Origin: Bradyrhizobium sp. CCGB12
GTDB lineage: Bacteria > Pseudomonadota > Alphaproteobacteria > Rhizobiales > Xanthobacteraceae
Reading direction: 5' to 3'
Assembly (NCBI RefSeq): GCF_024199845.1
Contig: NZ_JANADO010000001.1
Span: 496,001 to 560,000, forward strand
DNA: 64,000 bases
Under the pieces are notes generated by a model that did not search any database, was not told the origin of the DNA, and saw only the letters and a program-made list of their open reading frames with translations. Positions 1 to 10,744 of this stretch are shown in pieces; position 1 is the stretch's first letter, and each line of letters opens with the position of its first letter. A program made the translations under genes and the position numbers.

Positions 1-1
1 A

Positions 2-589
2 CTGTTCACGATCGGCTTTGCCGCGATCGCATTCGGCGAGCGGCCAACACCGGCGCAGACGCTGGGCATTGTCATCGCGGCGGTCGGCCTTCTCATGATC
101 TGCGGCACCGTCGGCTATGATTTCAGTGTCGGCGCCTTCGCGGTGCTGATGATCGCGCCGATCTGCTTTGCCGTCGGCAATCTCCTGCTGCGGGGCGCGC
201 GGGGGGCGCCGATGTTCGACCTGTTCGCCTGGCTATGTCTCACTGCCGCGGTGCCTCTGTTCGTGCTGGCACTGGTCGTCGACGGGCCGGCGCCGACCTT
301 TCACTCGCTGATCCACATGTCGCTGACCGGCCTGATCTGCCTCCTGGCGATCGGCGCCATCTCCACCAGCATCGCCTACTGGCTCTGGGGCCGGCTGCTC
401 CGTGACTATCCGGCTGCGCAGGTGGTGCCGTTCGCGCTGTTGGTGCCGTTCGTGGGATCGGCCGCCTCCAGCGTCGTGTTCGGCGAGCGGTTTGGACCTT
501 TGCGCCTCGCCGGCATGCTCACGGTGATCGGCGGTATCGCGGTGATGGTGCTCGTGAAGCGTCCTCAAACGCTACCGAAAGCCGCGTGA
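2..589 (+). CDS. DMT-superfamily (EamA-type) transporter, 5' truncated by the window edge
   Basis: The reading frame is open from base 2 and ends at TGA 587-589, so only the C-terminal part of the protein is present (about 195 residues). It is almost entirely hydrophobic helices, with short loops such as FGERFGPLRL before the last helix and a basic tail (VKRPQ). The internal pattern SIAYWLWGRLL followed by FALLVPFVG is typical of the second EamA repeat of 10-TM drug/metabolite exporters. It probably exports amino acids or related metabolites across the inner membrane, but the substrate cannot be told. The next gene, a LysE-type exporter, starts within a few bases, so the two are likely co-transcribed. 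Confidence 0.85.
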   Translation: MFTIGFAAIAFGERPTPAQTLGIVIAAVGLLMICGTVGYDFSVGAFAVLMIAPICFAVGNLLLRGARGAPMFDLFAWLCLTAAVPLFVLALVVDGPAPTFHSLIHMSLTGLICLLAIGAISTSIAYWLWGRLLRDYPAAQVVPFALLVPFVGSAASSVVFGERFGPLRLAGMLTVIGGIAVMVLVKRPQTLPKAA

Positions 590-590
590 G

Positions 591-2352
<1,762 letters not shown>

Positions 2353-2839
2353 GTCATCGTTCTCGGGACGTGGCGCAGCGCGCTACGCCCGAGATGTGAC
2401 GGCGGATCACACAAGCTTCGCTCGTCACACCAAATCTTAAACCTTCGCGACTATATCGAGCGAGATCGCAACCAGCGATCTCGCTCCTTATCTCGCGCGA
2501 AGCATTGCTGCTTCATTCAAATTCTTCGCGAGCTGATGTGCCCTCTGAGCGCGAAGAACTGACGCCTAAACCACATTCTTGACCTTGCGTCGTTTCTAGG
2601 ATTTTTCGCTAGTTTCTGAACACCAAAACATCAGCGTCTTCAGAGTCTAGAAATCCACTCTTCATCCGCGCTCTCATCCTGCGACCCCTATGCTGCGCGG
2701 CGTTCACGTTTCGCGTGATTCTAAGAACCGACATCTGCTGGGCCCTCTTGCCGCGGATTGCGCAGCCTGAGCGCCGCGATCCATTGCACAACGGCGCCTT
2801 CCTCTTACATGATCGCGGGAACCTTGAGGGGAGGGGACC
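2353..2839. other. Intergenic gap between ilvC and the SDR gene, no gene seen
   Basis: These 487 bases have no convincing reading frame on either strand and are visibly more AT-rich than the flanking genes. The one clear structure is the 12-bp perfect inverted repeat listed separately at 2458-2486. The stretch just before 2840 ends in GAGGGGAGGGGACC, the ribosome-binding region of the SDR gene. Confidence 0.6.
2458..2486 (+). terminator. Perfect 12-bp inverted repeat, terminator-like hairpin after ilvC
   Basis: GAGCGAGATCGC (2458-2469), loop AACCA, GCGATCTCGCTC (2475-2486). The arms are perfectly complementary. There is no T-run after it (CTTATCTC), so it may be a factor-dependent terminator, an RNA-stabilising hairpin or a protein site. 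It is about 105 bases beyond the ilvC stop. Confidence 0.4.
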
Positions 2840-3688
2840 ATGCGCTCTGTTGTCGTCACCGGCGCGTCCACTGGCATCGGCTGGGCCGCTGCGAAATTTC
2901 TGATCGGGCGCGGCCATCGCGTGTTCGGCAGTGTCCGCAAGCAGGCCGACGCTGAGCGGCTCAGGAGCGAGTTCGGCGCCAATTTCACGCCACTGTTGTT
3001 CGACGTCACCGACGAGGCCGCCGTGTTGGCCGCGGCGCGCCAAGTCCGCGAGGCGCTGGGCGGCGAGACGCTGGCCGGTCTCGTGAACAATGCCGGGATC
3101 GCGGTCGCCGGTCCCGTCCTCGAACTATCGGCCGACGGTTTCCGCCGCCAGATGGACGTCAACGTCATCGGCCCGGTCATCGCGACGCAGGCGTTCGGGC
3201 CGCTGCTTGGCGCAGACCCGTCGCTGAAGGGGCCGAAGGGGCGGATCGTGATGATCAGCTCGGTCGCGGGCAAGAACGGCAATCCGCTGTCGGCGCCCTA
3301 TTGCACCTCCAAGCACGCCATCGAGGGCCTGTCGGAGAGCCTGCGTCGCGAGCTGATGCTGTTCGGCATCGACGTCATCATCGTCGCGCCCGGCGCGGTC
3401 AAGACGCCGATCTGGAGCAAGGCCGAAGAGATCGATCTCTCAGTCTACCAGAACTCGCCCTATCTGCCGGCGTTGAACAAGGCCATGGCGTTCATGATGG
3501 ATCTCGGCGCGAAGGGGCTGCCGGCCGAGCGCATCGCCGAGATCGTGTTCGAGGCGCTGACGGCGGCAAGCCCCAAGGTGCGTTACCAGATCACGCCGGA
3601 TCCGATGCGTCATCTGATCGGAGCCTTGCTGCCGAAACGGACGCTCGACCGCATCATCGCCAAGCGGCTTGGCCTGCTGCCGCAGTAA
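2840..3688 (+). CDS. Short-chain dehydrogenase/reductase (classical SDR)
   Basis: A 282-residue NAD(P)-dependent oxidoreductase with all classical SDR marks: cofactor motif TGASTGIG (residues 7-14), NNAG in the middle, catalytic serine in ISSVAG, and Tyr154-xxx-Lys158 in YCTSK. The sequence after the active site (VAPGAVKTPIW) resembles sterol/retinol-type SDRs that act on hydroxy or keto lipids. The start is ATG 2840 with a strong GAGGGGAGGGG upstream. It stands alone; neither neighbour suggests a pathway. Confidence 0.93.
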   Translation: MRSVVVTGASTGIGWAAAKFLIGRGHRVFGSVRKQADAERLRSEFGANFTPLLFDVTDEAAVLAAARQVREALGGETLAGLVNNAGIAVAGPVLELSADGFRRQMDVNVIGPVIATQAFGPLLGADPSLKGPKGRIVMISSVAGKNGNPLSAPYCTSKHAIEGLSESLRRELMLFGIDVIIVAPGAVKTPIWSKAEEIDLSVYQNSPYLPALNKAMAFMMDLGAKGLPAERIAEIVFEALTAASPKVRYQITPDPMRHLIGALLPKRTLDRIIAKRLGLLPQ

Positions 3689-4012
3689 GGCGGCCGTTTC
3701 AGCCTGCCGCGAGGCCGCCCGCGACGCCTTGATGGGGCGGTGGCCGAGGAGGCGCAGCGGCGCTTCCGCCTGTTCATCGCGGGGATCGCCAAGCCCAGAG
3801 CCGGTCGCGCGGCTCGGCCGACGGTGCGACCCATCGTCTCCCGCTAACATTAAGCGAAGGTTGGATCGCACCGCGCGTTGCCTGTCCTTGATGGTTCCGT
3901 TACAGTTTTATGACACGGTGCAGGCTTCCGGCTGCCCCGGACGCCCTAGCCGCCGTCAGGCCGGCCAGACGGCTTGGCATCACCGCGCCGGACCAGAAGT
4001 TGCGTAGCGTCG
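3689..4012. other. Intergenic gap upstream of the sulfatase-like gene
   Basis: About 324 bases without a convincing gene. The section near 3870-3920 is more AT-rich and probably carries the promoter of the next gene, but I cannot point to a well-spaced -35/-10 pair. The frame of the next gene is open from 3974. Confidence 0.5.
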
Positions 4013-5725
4013 ATGGCGTCCGCGCCCAATCCAGGTCCCTCTGCCACGACTGCCGTGCTGGCGAGCGTCGCCGCGCTCGGCATCTGGCGGCTGCTCGCGG
4101 TCGCAGCGCCACATTTTGCCGCGCTCGCGCTGATGTACGAGACCGAGACCGATTTCGGCTCGCGCCTGTCCTTCGCGCTGGCCTGGGGCATCCTCAATTT
4201 CTTCTGGATCACGCTGCTGCGCCGGCCGGCGCTGTCGGGCGCGCTGTCGCTGACCATGGTCGTCGTGCTGGTGCTGCTGTCGCAGCTCAAGCACGACGTC
4301 GTGCAGATGACGGTGAACTTCATCGACCTGATGATGATCGACCGCGACACCGTCGCATTCCTGTTCACGATCTTCCCGAACTTGCGCTGGTCGGTGATCC
4401 TGGCCGGCCTCGTCACGCTGCCGCTGATGTATGCGCTGTGGTGGCTCGACCCGTTCCGCATCCGCCGTCTGCCGGCGTTCGCCTGCAAGCTCGCCTGTCT
4501 CGCCACGCTGGTCTGCTATTCGCTCTATCATCCCGACGAGGCCTGGCGCGGCTATTACGACGACGGCTATCTCTCGAAATTCTTCCGCTCCGGCGTGACC
4601 GCGGTCTCCGACTTCGTGCAATACGGTTTCATGGAATCGGCCGCGGCGACCAACGAGCGGCTGAACGTGCCACTGGTCGATGCCTGCCACCCCGCGCGCC
4701 GCCGGCCGAACATCATCATGATCCATGATGAATCGAGCTTCGACATCCGCGCCGCGCAGGGCGTCAAGGTGCCGCCGCGTTATGGCGATCACTTCAAGTC
4801 GTGGGACGGCAAGCAGCGCGCATTCCTGGCCGAGAGCAATGGCGGGCCGAGCTGGTTCACCGAATACAACGTGCTTGCCGGGCTCTCCTCGCGCTCGTTC
4901 GGCCGCTTCTCCTATTTCGTGACGCGCATCGCCTCGAACCGCGTCGAACGCGGCCTGCCGTTGGCGCTGCGCCGTTGCGGCTACGACACTATGTCGCTCT
5001 ATCCCGCCTATGGCGGCTTCATGGGCGCGCGGAGCTTCCAGATGACGACCGGCATCGAGCGCTTCCTCGACTCGAAGGATCTCGGCGCCAAGGACGTCGA
5101 GCCGGACTCCTTCTTCTACGACAAGGCGCTTCAGCTGATGGGCCAGCAGCCGCCCAATAAGCCGCTGTTCACCTTCATCTATCTCGGTGCCAATCATTTC
5201 CCCTGGGAGACGCGCTTCCGTCCCGATCTCCTGCCGAACTGGCGCGCGCCGGGCAACGCGCCGTCGATCGACGAATATCTGCGCCGGCAGACGATGAGCG
5301 CCGAGCAGTACAAGGCGTTCGTCGCGGGCCTGAAGAAGACTTTTCCGGGTGAGCCCTTCCTGATCGTGCGCTACGGCGATCATCAGCCGGAGTTCGCGCC
5401 GCATCTGCTCGAGCCCGGGCTCGACGAAGGCGATCTCGGCAAGAAGCTCGACGCTTACGACCCACGTCTCTACGCGACTTATTATGCGATCGACGCCATC
5501 AATTTCGAGCCGGTGAAGAGTGACGCCGTGATGGACACGATCGACGGCCCCTACCTGCCGCTGGTGATCCAGGAGGCCGCCGGCATCCCGCTCGATCCGT
5601 CCTTCGCCGAGCAGAAAGAAATCATGCTCCGCTGCAAGGGCATCTTCTACGGCTGCAAGGACGGCGCCGAGGCGCGGCGGTTGAACCGGCTGCTGATCAA
5701 TGCTGGGATGATCCGCGGGCTGTAG
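4013..5725 (+). CDS. Membrane-anchored sulfatase/alkaline-phosphatase-superfamily protein
   Basis: About 570 residues from ATG 4013 (an in-frame ATG at 3974 would add 13 residues). The first ~170 residues contain about five membrane helices. The periplasmic part begins with RRPNIIMIHDESSFD, equivalent to the metal/nucleophile entry motif of LTA synthase and phosphoethanolamine transferases, and continues with STFLxG-like NVLAGLSSRS, GANHFPWE and the metal-binding YGDHQPEF. Families with this plan transfer phosphoglycerol or phosphoethanolamine to periplasmic glycans or lipids. Here the exact substrate is unknown, and the nucleophile Thr/Ser assignment needs an alignment. It stands alone. Confidence 0.85.
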   Translation: MASAPNPGPSATTAVLASVAALGIWRLLAVAAPHFAALALMYETETDFGSRLSFALAWGILNFFWITLLRRPALSGALSLTMVVVLVLLSQLKHDVVQMTVNFIDLMMIDRDTVAFLFTIFPNLRWSVILAGLVTLPLMYALWWLDPFRIRRLPAFACKLACLATLVCYSLYHPDEAWRGYYDDGYLSKFFRSGVTAVSDFVQYGFMESAAATNERLNVPLVDACHPARRRPNIIMIHDESSFDIRAAQGVKVPPRYGDHFKSWDGKQRAFLAESNGGPSWFTEYNVLAGLSSRSFGRFSYFVTRIASNRVERGLPLALRRCGYDTMSLYPAYGGFMGARSFQMTTGIERFLDSKDLGAKDVEPDSFFYDKALQLMGQQPPNKPLFTFIYLGANHFPWETRFRPDLLPNWRAPGNAPSIDEYLRRQTMSAEQYKAFVAGLKKTFPGEPFLIVRYGDHQPEFAPHLLEPGLDEGDLGKKLDAYDPRLYATYYAIDAINFEPVKSDAVMDTIDGPYLPLVIQEAAGIPLDPSFAEQKEIMLRCKGIFYGCKDGAEARRLNRLLINAGMIRGL

Positions 5726-5759
5726 GCTCTTTGCTTCGGCCACAAGCGTTACTCTTTGA

Positions 5760-5890
5760 CCGTCACCCTGAGGTGGCCGCTTCTTCAGCGGCCCTCGAAA
5801 GGCGACGGCCCGGCTGCATCGGGGCCGTTCATCCTTCGAGGCTCCGCGCGCACTGCTTCGCAGTGCACGCCTCGCACCTCAGGATGACGG
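5760..5890. repeat. MITE-like interspersed repeat with 16-bp terminal inverted arms
   Basis: Arm CCGTCACCCTGAGGTG (5760-5775) pairs with CACCTCAGGATGACGG (5875-5890) with a single mismatch. Between them lie smaller palindromes (CACTGCTTCGCAGTG) and the core CATCCTTCGAGGC. The element sits between two convergent genes and belongs to the same family as the copy at 23543-23651 (shared CATCCTGAGG ends). Confidence 0.75.
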
Positions 5891-5904
5891 GTTGTGCTGC
5901 GGGC

Positions 5905-7464
5905 CTACTGCCCGCCCACCTTCCCCCACAGCCATTTCGCCACCGCGTCGGGCGACGAGTTCGCATCGTTGCCGCTGGCGCGCAAATTGGCCTCGCGCAT
6001 GGCGGCGATGTCGATCTTGTCGAGCAGTGGCTTGAGCGCAGCCTGCAATCGCTCGTCGTCGGCGCGCTTGGGCGCGAGCAGCAGGATCGCGTCGTAGGGC
6101 GGGATCGCGTGCCTGATATCGTCGAGCGCGACGAGATCGTATTTCGCGATCAGGCCGTCGCTGGTGTAGCCGGCGATGACGTCGACCTCGCCGCTGGCGA
6201 CCGCCGCATACATGAAGTCCGGCTGCATCTGGCGCTGCGCGCGGAATTGAAGGCCGTAGGCCTTTTGCAGCGCCGCCCATTCCGGCCGGGAGAAAAACTC
6301 GTAGTCGCCGGCGATCGACAGGGTTGGCGCATGCGCGGCGAGATCGGCGATGGTGCGGATGCCAAGCGCCTCGGCGCGTTTCTTCGGGATCACCAGCGCA
6401 TAGGCGTTTTCGAAACCGAGCTCGCCGAGCAGCGTGATCTTGTCCTTGGCGAGCGCAGTCTTGAGCTCGGCGATCAGCTCCTTGCGCGGCTTGATGTCGG
6501 TGCGATGCAGCTGGTTGGCCCAGAGCGTGCCGGAATAGTCGACATAGAGATCGATGTCGCCGGCCTTCAACGCCTCGAAGATCACGCTGGAGCCGAGGCC
6601 CGATCGTGCGGTGGCGGACAGACCGGCGGCCTGGAGGCGATCCCTGAGCAGGGCCGACAGCACATATTGCTCGGCGAAGGTCTTGGCGCCGACGATATAG
6701 CCCTGCGTCGAGCGCCCCATCGTCGGCACCAGCGTTGCCGCGACGAGGGCCGCGATCCCGACGCCGCCGAGCGCTGTGCGCAGACGGCTGCGATGACGCA
6801 GTCCGTTCTCGATCAGGCCCAGCAGTTGATCGACGGCGAGCGCGAGCAGGGCCGAAGCGACGCAGCCGAACAGGACGAACACCCAGTTCTGGGTCTGAAG
6901 CCCCGCAAAGATGTAATTGCCGAGGCTGGTCTGCCCGATCGGTGTCGACAGCGTCGCCGTGCCGATCACCCACACGGCGGCGGTGCGGATGCCCGCCATC
7001 ATCACCGGCAGCGCCAGCGGCAGCTCGACCATCACCAGCGACTGCCGTGCGGTCATGCCGACGCCTTTGGCGGCTTCGTGCAACGCCGGATCGATGCCGT
7101 TGAGGCCGGTGATGCCGTTGCGCAGCACCGGCAGCATCGAATAGAGCGCCAGCGCCAGCATGGCCGGCAGGAAGCCGAAGGCGGAGAAGGAAAAGCCGAA
7201 CCAGGCGAGCGCCAGGGAGGCTGCCAGCAGCAGCAGCGGATAGAACAGCGCAAGCAGCGCAAGTCCGGGGACCGTCTGCACGATGCTGGCAAGCGCAAGC
7301 AGGATGCTCCGCGGCGCCGGGCGGTTGCGTGTGAGGATGGCCAGCGGAAGACTGGTTACAAGGCCAAGCGCGAGCGCGGCAAGGCTCACCCGCACATGAT
7401 TGCCGAGATAATCGGGCAAGTGCGACAACGCTTCGCTCCAGCGCGGGTCGGAGAAGAAGCTCAT
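5905..7464 (-). CDS. Osmoprotectant ABC transporter, permease fused to substrate-binding protein
   Basis: A 519-residue fusion. Residues about 1-225 are an OpuBB/ProW-type permease (helices plus the EAA-like segment LHEAAKGVGMTARQS). Residues about 235-519 are an OpuAC/ProX-type periplasmic binding domain (GAKTFAEQYVLSALL, followed by GDIDLYVDYSGT). Such proteins take up glycine betaine, choline or related quaternary amines. The fused layout is known in this family. The first codons overlap the end of the ATPase gene by 4 bases, giving a two-gene operon on the minus strand. The last residues run into the repeat at 5760-5890. Confidence 0.92.
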   Translation of the reverse strand: MSFFSDPRWSEALSHLPDYLGNHVRVSLAALALGLVTSLPLAILTRNRPAPRSILLALASIVQTVPGLALLALFYPLLLLAASLALAWFGFSFSAFGFLPAMLALALYSMLPVLRNGITGLNGIDPALHEAAKGVGMTARQSLVMVELPLALPVMMAGIRTAAVWVIGTATLSTPIGQTSLGNYIFAGLQTQNWVFVLFGCVASALLALAVDQLLGLIENGLRHRSRLRTALGGVGIAALVAATLVPTMGRSTQGYIVGAKTFAEQYVLSALLRDRLQAAGLSATARSGLGSSVIFEALKAGDIDLYVDYSGTLWANQLHRTDIKPRKELIAELKTALAKDKITLLGELGFENAYALVIPKKRAEALGIRTIADLAAHAPTLSIAGDYEFFSRPEWAALQKAYGLQFRAQRQMQPDFMYAAVASGEVDVIAGYTSDGLIAKYDLVALDDIRHAIPPYDAILLLAPKRADDERLQAALKPLLDKIDIAAMREANLRASGNDANSSPDAVAKWLWGKVGGQ

Positions 7465-8243
7465 GCCGCACCGCTCGTCGGCAGCAGCGCGTTCAACCGT
7501 TCGACCTGACGCCTGGGCGTGCGCAACAGCTCCAGCACATAGGCGTCGCTGCTCTTCGACAGCTCCGCAGGCGTGCCCTGTGCCAGTAGTTTTCCATCGC
7601 GCATCACCGCAATACGGTCGGCGAGCAGGATCGCCTCCGTCACGTCATGCGTGATCATCACGGTGGTCAGGCCGAGCTTGCGGTGCAGGTCGCGAAAATC
7701 CTCGCCGAGCGCATCGCGGGTGAGGGGATCGAGCGCACCGAACGGCTCGTCCATCAGCACGATGCGCGGCTTGGCCGCGAGCGCCCGCGCCACGCCGACG
7801 CGCTGGCGCTGGCCGCCGGAGAGCGCCTCCGGCAGCCGGTCGCGATGCGCGGTCCGGTCGAGCTGCACGAGCTCCAGTAGCTCGTCGACGCGGCTCGCGA
7901 TGTCCGCTGCCGGCGCGCCCAGCAGCTTTGGCGTGATGCCGATATTGTCGGCAACGCTCAAATGCGGAAACAGTCCGCCGGCCTGGAACACGTAGCCGAT
8001 GCGCCGCCGCAGCGCGACCGGGTCGATGTCTCGTACGTCCTCACCCTCCACCGTGATCGTGCCGCTCTCCGCCTCGATCAGCCGGTTGGCGAGCCGCAGC
8101 AGCGTCGTCTTGCCGGAGCCCGACCCGCCGACGATCGCCACGAGCTCGCCTTCGGCGACGTCGAGCGACAAATCGTCGACGGCCTTGAGCGGACCGAAGC
8201 TCTTGGTGACGTGTTGGTAGCTGATCGCCAACTTGGCGGGCAT
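7461..8243 (-). CDS. Osmoprotectant ABC transporter, ATP-binding protein
   Basis: About 260 residues. The start is set at ATG 8243 (protein start MPAKLAISYQ); the upstream in-frame codons are repeat-like, proline-rich sequence. Walker A is GGSGSGKTTLL, the signature is LSGGQRQRVGVARAL, Walker B is RIVLMDEPFGALD, and the H-loop is MITHDVTEA. The sequence is of the ProV/OpuBA type and works with the fused permease/binding protein directly downstream (4-base overlap). There is no C-terminal CBS pair, unlike E. coli ProV. The gene is divergent from the SsuB-like ATPase at 8374. Confidence 0.93.
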   Translation of the reverse strand: MPAKLAISYQHVTKSFGPLKAVDDLSLDVAEGELVAIVGGSGSGKTTLLRLANRLIEAESGTITVEGEDVRDIDPVALRRRIGYVFQAGGLFPHLSVADNIGITPKLLGAPAADIASRVDELLELVQLDRTAHRDRLPEALSGGQRQRVGVARALAAKPRIVLMDEPFGALDPLTRDALGEDFRDLHRKLGLTTVMITHDVTEAILLADRIAVMRDGKLLAQGTPAELSKSSDAYVLELLRTPRRQVERLNALLPTSGAA

Positions 8244-8373
8244 TGAACGGGGCTCTTCCTTACCCTCCCCTGGAGGGGGAGGCACGGCAAGCCCCATGCG
8301 TAGCACGCTTGGCCGGTTGATTGAACTTGGCTGCGCGAGCGGCTAAGGCATCGGGCCAAATCGGAGGGAATAC

Positions 8374-9192
8374 ATGACAACGCCCACGGCAGTGGCGCTG
8401 GAAGATGCCAAGGTCGCATTCCGCCTCGGGGACGGCCGGGTCTATACGGCGGTGGAGAAAGCCCATCTCGCGGTGGCGCAGGGCGAGTTCGTCGCCATTG
8501 TCGGTCCCACGGGGTGCGGGAAATCGACATTGCTTAACGTTGCCGCCGGGCTGCTGAAGCCCGTGGCCGGCAGCGTCAGGATATTCGACCAGCCGCTGGC
8601 GGGGCTGAACCGGGATGCCGGCTATTTGTTCCAGGCCGATGCGCTGTTCCCCTGGAAGACCGCGCTCGACAACGTCGCGATCGGGCTCGAGATCAAGGGC
8701 ACGCCGCGCGCTGAAGCGCTGCCGCGGGCGCAGAAATGGCTGACCTCCGTCGGCCTCGGTGCCTTCGCAGGCCGCTATCCGCACATGCTCTCCGGCGGCC
8801 AGCGCAAGCGCGTGGCGCTGGCGCAGGTGCTGATCCGCGATCCCAAGATCCTGCTGATGGACGAGCCGTTCGGGCCCCTCGATGCCCAGACGCGCCAGGT
8901 CATGGGCAACCTGCTGCTCGACCTCTGGAACGCCGACCGCAAGGCCGTGCTGTTCGTGACCCATGATCTCGAAGAGGCGATCGCGCTCGCCGATCGTGTC
9001 GTGATCATGTCGGCGGGACCGTCCTCGCGCATCATCGGCGACTGGCGCGTGAGCTTGCCGCGTCCGCGCGATATCTTCGAGGTGCGGCTGGACAAGGAGT
9101 TCCATGCGCTGCATCGGGAGATCTGGAGCGTGCTCAAGGACGAGGTGATGAAGGGGTACGCGCAGTCGACCCAGGCGGCGGAGGCGATCTGA
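8374..9192 (+). CDS. ABC transporter ATP-binding protein (SsuB/TauB/NrtD class)
   Basis: 272 residues with Walker A GPTGCGKSTLL, signature LSGGQRKRVALAQVL, Walker B KILLMDEPFGPLD and switch FVTHDLEEA. The class serves NMT1/SsuA-type uptake of nitrate, sulfonates, taurine or pyrimidine-like compounds. ATG 8374 follows GGAGGGAATAC. The stop codon overlaps the start of the permease gene at 9192. The matching binding protein is at 10745, beyond a cupin gene on the opposite strand. Confidence 0.92.
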   Translation: MTTPTAVALEDAKVAFRLGDGRVYTAVEKAHLAVAQGEFVAIVGPTGCGKSTLLNVAAGLLKPVAGSVRIFDQPLAGLNRDAGYLFQADALFPWKTALDNVAIGLEIKGTPRAEALPRAQKWLTSVGLGAFAGRYPHMLSGGQRKRVALAQVLIRDPKILLMDEPFGPLDAQTRQVMGNLLLDLWNADRKAVLFVTHDLEEAIALADRVVIMSAGPSSRIIGDWRVSLPRPRDIFEVRLDKEFHALHREIWSVLKDEVMKGYAQSTQAAEAI

Positions 9193-9980
9193 TGTCGCGC
9201 GTGACACTGCTTGCGCTGCAAGTCCTGGTCGCCATCGTCTGCCTCGCGCTCTGGCAGTTGCTGTCGACCGTGCCGGTGTTCGGCAAGATCCTGCTGCCGC
9301 CGTTCTTCTTCTCCAACCCGATCGACGTGTTCAACCAGATCGTGAAGTGGTTCGCCTCCGGCGTGATCTGGAAGCATCTCGGCATCACGCTGGCAGAATC
9401 GATCCTGGCTTTCGTGATCGGATCGCTCGGCGGCGTGCTGGTCGGCTTCTGGTTCGCGCGCCAGCCGCTCGTCGCAGCGGTGTTCGACCCCTACGTGAAG
9501 ATGGTCAACGCGCTGCCGCGCGTCGTGCTGGCGCCGATCTTCGCGCTGTGGCTTGGGCTTGGCATCTGGTCCAAGGTCGCGCTCGGCGTCACGCTGGTGT
9601 TCTTCATCGTGTTCTTCAACGTCTATCAGGGCGTGAAGGAAGTCAGCCGCACCGTGCTCGACAATGGCCGCATGCTCGGCATGAGCGAGCGGCAATTGAT
9701 GCAGCACGTCTATTGGCCATCGGCGCTGTCCTGGATGTTTTCCTCGCTGCACACCTCGGTGGGCTTCGCGGTGGTCGGCGCGGTGGTCGGCGAATATCTG
9801 GGATCGGCGGCAGGGCTCGGCTATCTGATCCAGCAGGCCGAGGGTATCTTCGACGTCGCCGGCGTGTTCGCCGGCATGTTCGTGTTGTCCGCCTTTGTCA
9901 TCCTGATCGATTTCGGGGTGACGCTGGTGGAGCGCAGGTTGCTGGTGTGGCGGCCGACCGCGTCGGACGGACGCGGCTAG
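9192..9980 (+). CDS. ABC transporter permease (SsuC/TauC class)
   Basis: 262 residues with six predicted membrane helices and the EAA loop region DNGRMLGMSERQLMQHVYWPSA that contacts the ATPase. The length and layout are typical of the binding-protein-dependent transport family for sulfonates, nitrate or taurine. It overlaps the upstream ATPase gene by one base, so the two are translationally coupled. It works with the ATPase at 8374 and probably the binding protein at 10745. Confidence 0.92.
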   Translation: MSRVTLLALQVLVAIVCLALWQLLSTVPVFGKILLPPFFFSNPIDVFNQIVKWFASGVIWKHLGITLAESILAFVIGSLGGVLVGFWFARQPLVAAVFDPYVKMVNALPRVVLAPIFALWLGLGIWSKVALGVTLVFFIVFFNVYQGVKEVSRTVLDNGRMLGMSERQLMQHVYWPSALSWMFSSLHTSVGFAVVGAVVGEYLGSAAGLGYLIQQAEGIFDVAGVFAGMFVLSAFVILIDFGVTLVERRLLVWRPTASDGRG

Positions 9981-10026
9981 GTCGTGATAAGAGTGATTTG
10001 ATTACAAGCCTCATGGAAGGTTTGCT

Positions 10027-10145
10027 CCCTCCCCCGCTTGCGGGGGAGGGCTGGGGAGAGGGGGTCTCCGCGATGGGACAATCCCCAAGAGGAGAGAACC
10101 CTCACCCGTCGCTTCGCGCCGACCTCTCCCGCAAGCGGGAGAGGT
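10027..10145. repeat. Interspersed palindromic repeat (GCTTGCGGG family)
   Basis: Begins CCCTCCCCCGCTTGCGGGGG and ends CTCTCCCGCAAGCGGGAGAG. Each end is itself a palindrome, and the middle contains CCCTCACCCGTCGCTTCGCG. It lies between the convergent permease and cupin genes. The same family is found at 25489-25605, and a variant with TTGTGGGA arms occurs at 40808, 52526 and 55363. Confidence 0.75.
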
Positions 10146-10157
10146 GAAAGCAAGAGC

Positions 10158-10607
10158 TCAATCCAGCAGCTTGGTGTCGTCGGGTGCCTGCGGCGGGGTC
10201 TTGATCGCGATCGCCTTGACCTGGCCGCTGATCGGCTTGGTGCCGCCATGCGGCGTGCCCTTCGGGATGATCACGAGGTCGCCGGGCTTGACCGTCACCT
10301 CCTTGTCGCCGAGCCAAATCGTCCCGGTGCCGTCCAGGATGTACTGGATCTCGTTGGTGTTGGGATGCATGTGCTTGGGCACGTTGCCGACCTGGATCGA
10401 GATGGTGGCACCGTCCGCACTCGCGAACATCTTGGAGCGGTAGCCGACGGCGTTGGCGGGCCCGAGCGCATCGCCCTCCATCTCGCCGGTGTGGATGATC
10501 TGCGCGGTGATGTTTTCGGCGGCGAGCGCCGGTCGGAGTAGGTGGGTTGCGCCGCATCCGGCGGCAAAGGCGGCGGCGATCGACAGCCCGGTAGCAAGGC
10601 GGTTCAT
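10158..10607 (-). CDS. Exported cupin-domain protein
   Basis: 149 residues from ATG 10607, preceded by GGGGAGATCATCC. The longer in-frame start at 10697 lacks a ribosome site and would place the signal peptide inside the protein. Residues 1-30 form a signal peptide (a hydrophobic stretch ending at LAAE). The rest is a cupin barrel: HMHPNTNEIQYILDG is the first motif (His, His, Glu) and PKGTPHGG the second. It is probably a small metal-binding periplasmic enzyme or sensor. It lies inside an ABC transporter cluster but on the opposite strand, divergent from the binding-protein gene. Confidence 0.85.
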   Translation of the reverse strand: MNRLATGLSIAAAFAAGCGATHLLRPALAAENITAQIIHTGEMEGDALGPANAVGYRSKMFASADGATISIQVGNVPKHMHPNTNEIQYILDGTGTIWLGDKEVTVKPGDLVIIPKGTPHGGTKPISGQVKAIAIKTPPQAPDDTKLLD

Positions 10608-10744
10608 GGATGATCTCCCCATCGAGAATTGTTCTTGTCTGGGCATGCTATTGCGCCGAAAGGCCAATGGCCAGCCCACTTGGGCGGTGCTTCTCAAGCC
10701 CGTCCGGCTGCTCTATGGTGCCGCCGGCCTAACGGAGGAAACCA

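Noticed and set aside
5760..5890. Palindromic arms considered as part of an insertion sequence
   Set aside because: No transposase frame between the arms and only about 130 bases long; better explained as a MITE-like or structural repeat.
3980..7509. Long frames on the strands opposite the sulfatase-like and osmoprotectant genes
   Set aside because: No domains, no ribosome sites, and typical antisense composition of high-GC genes.
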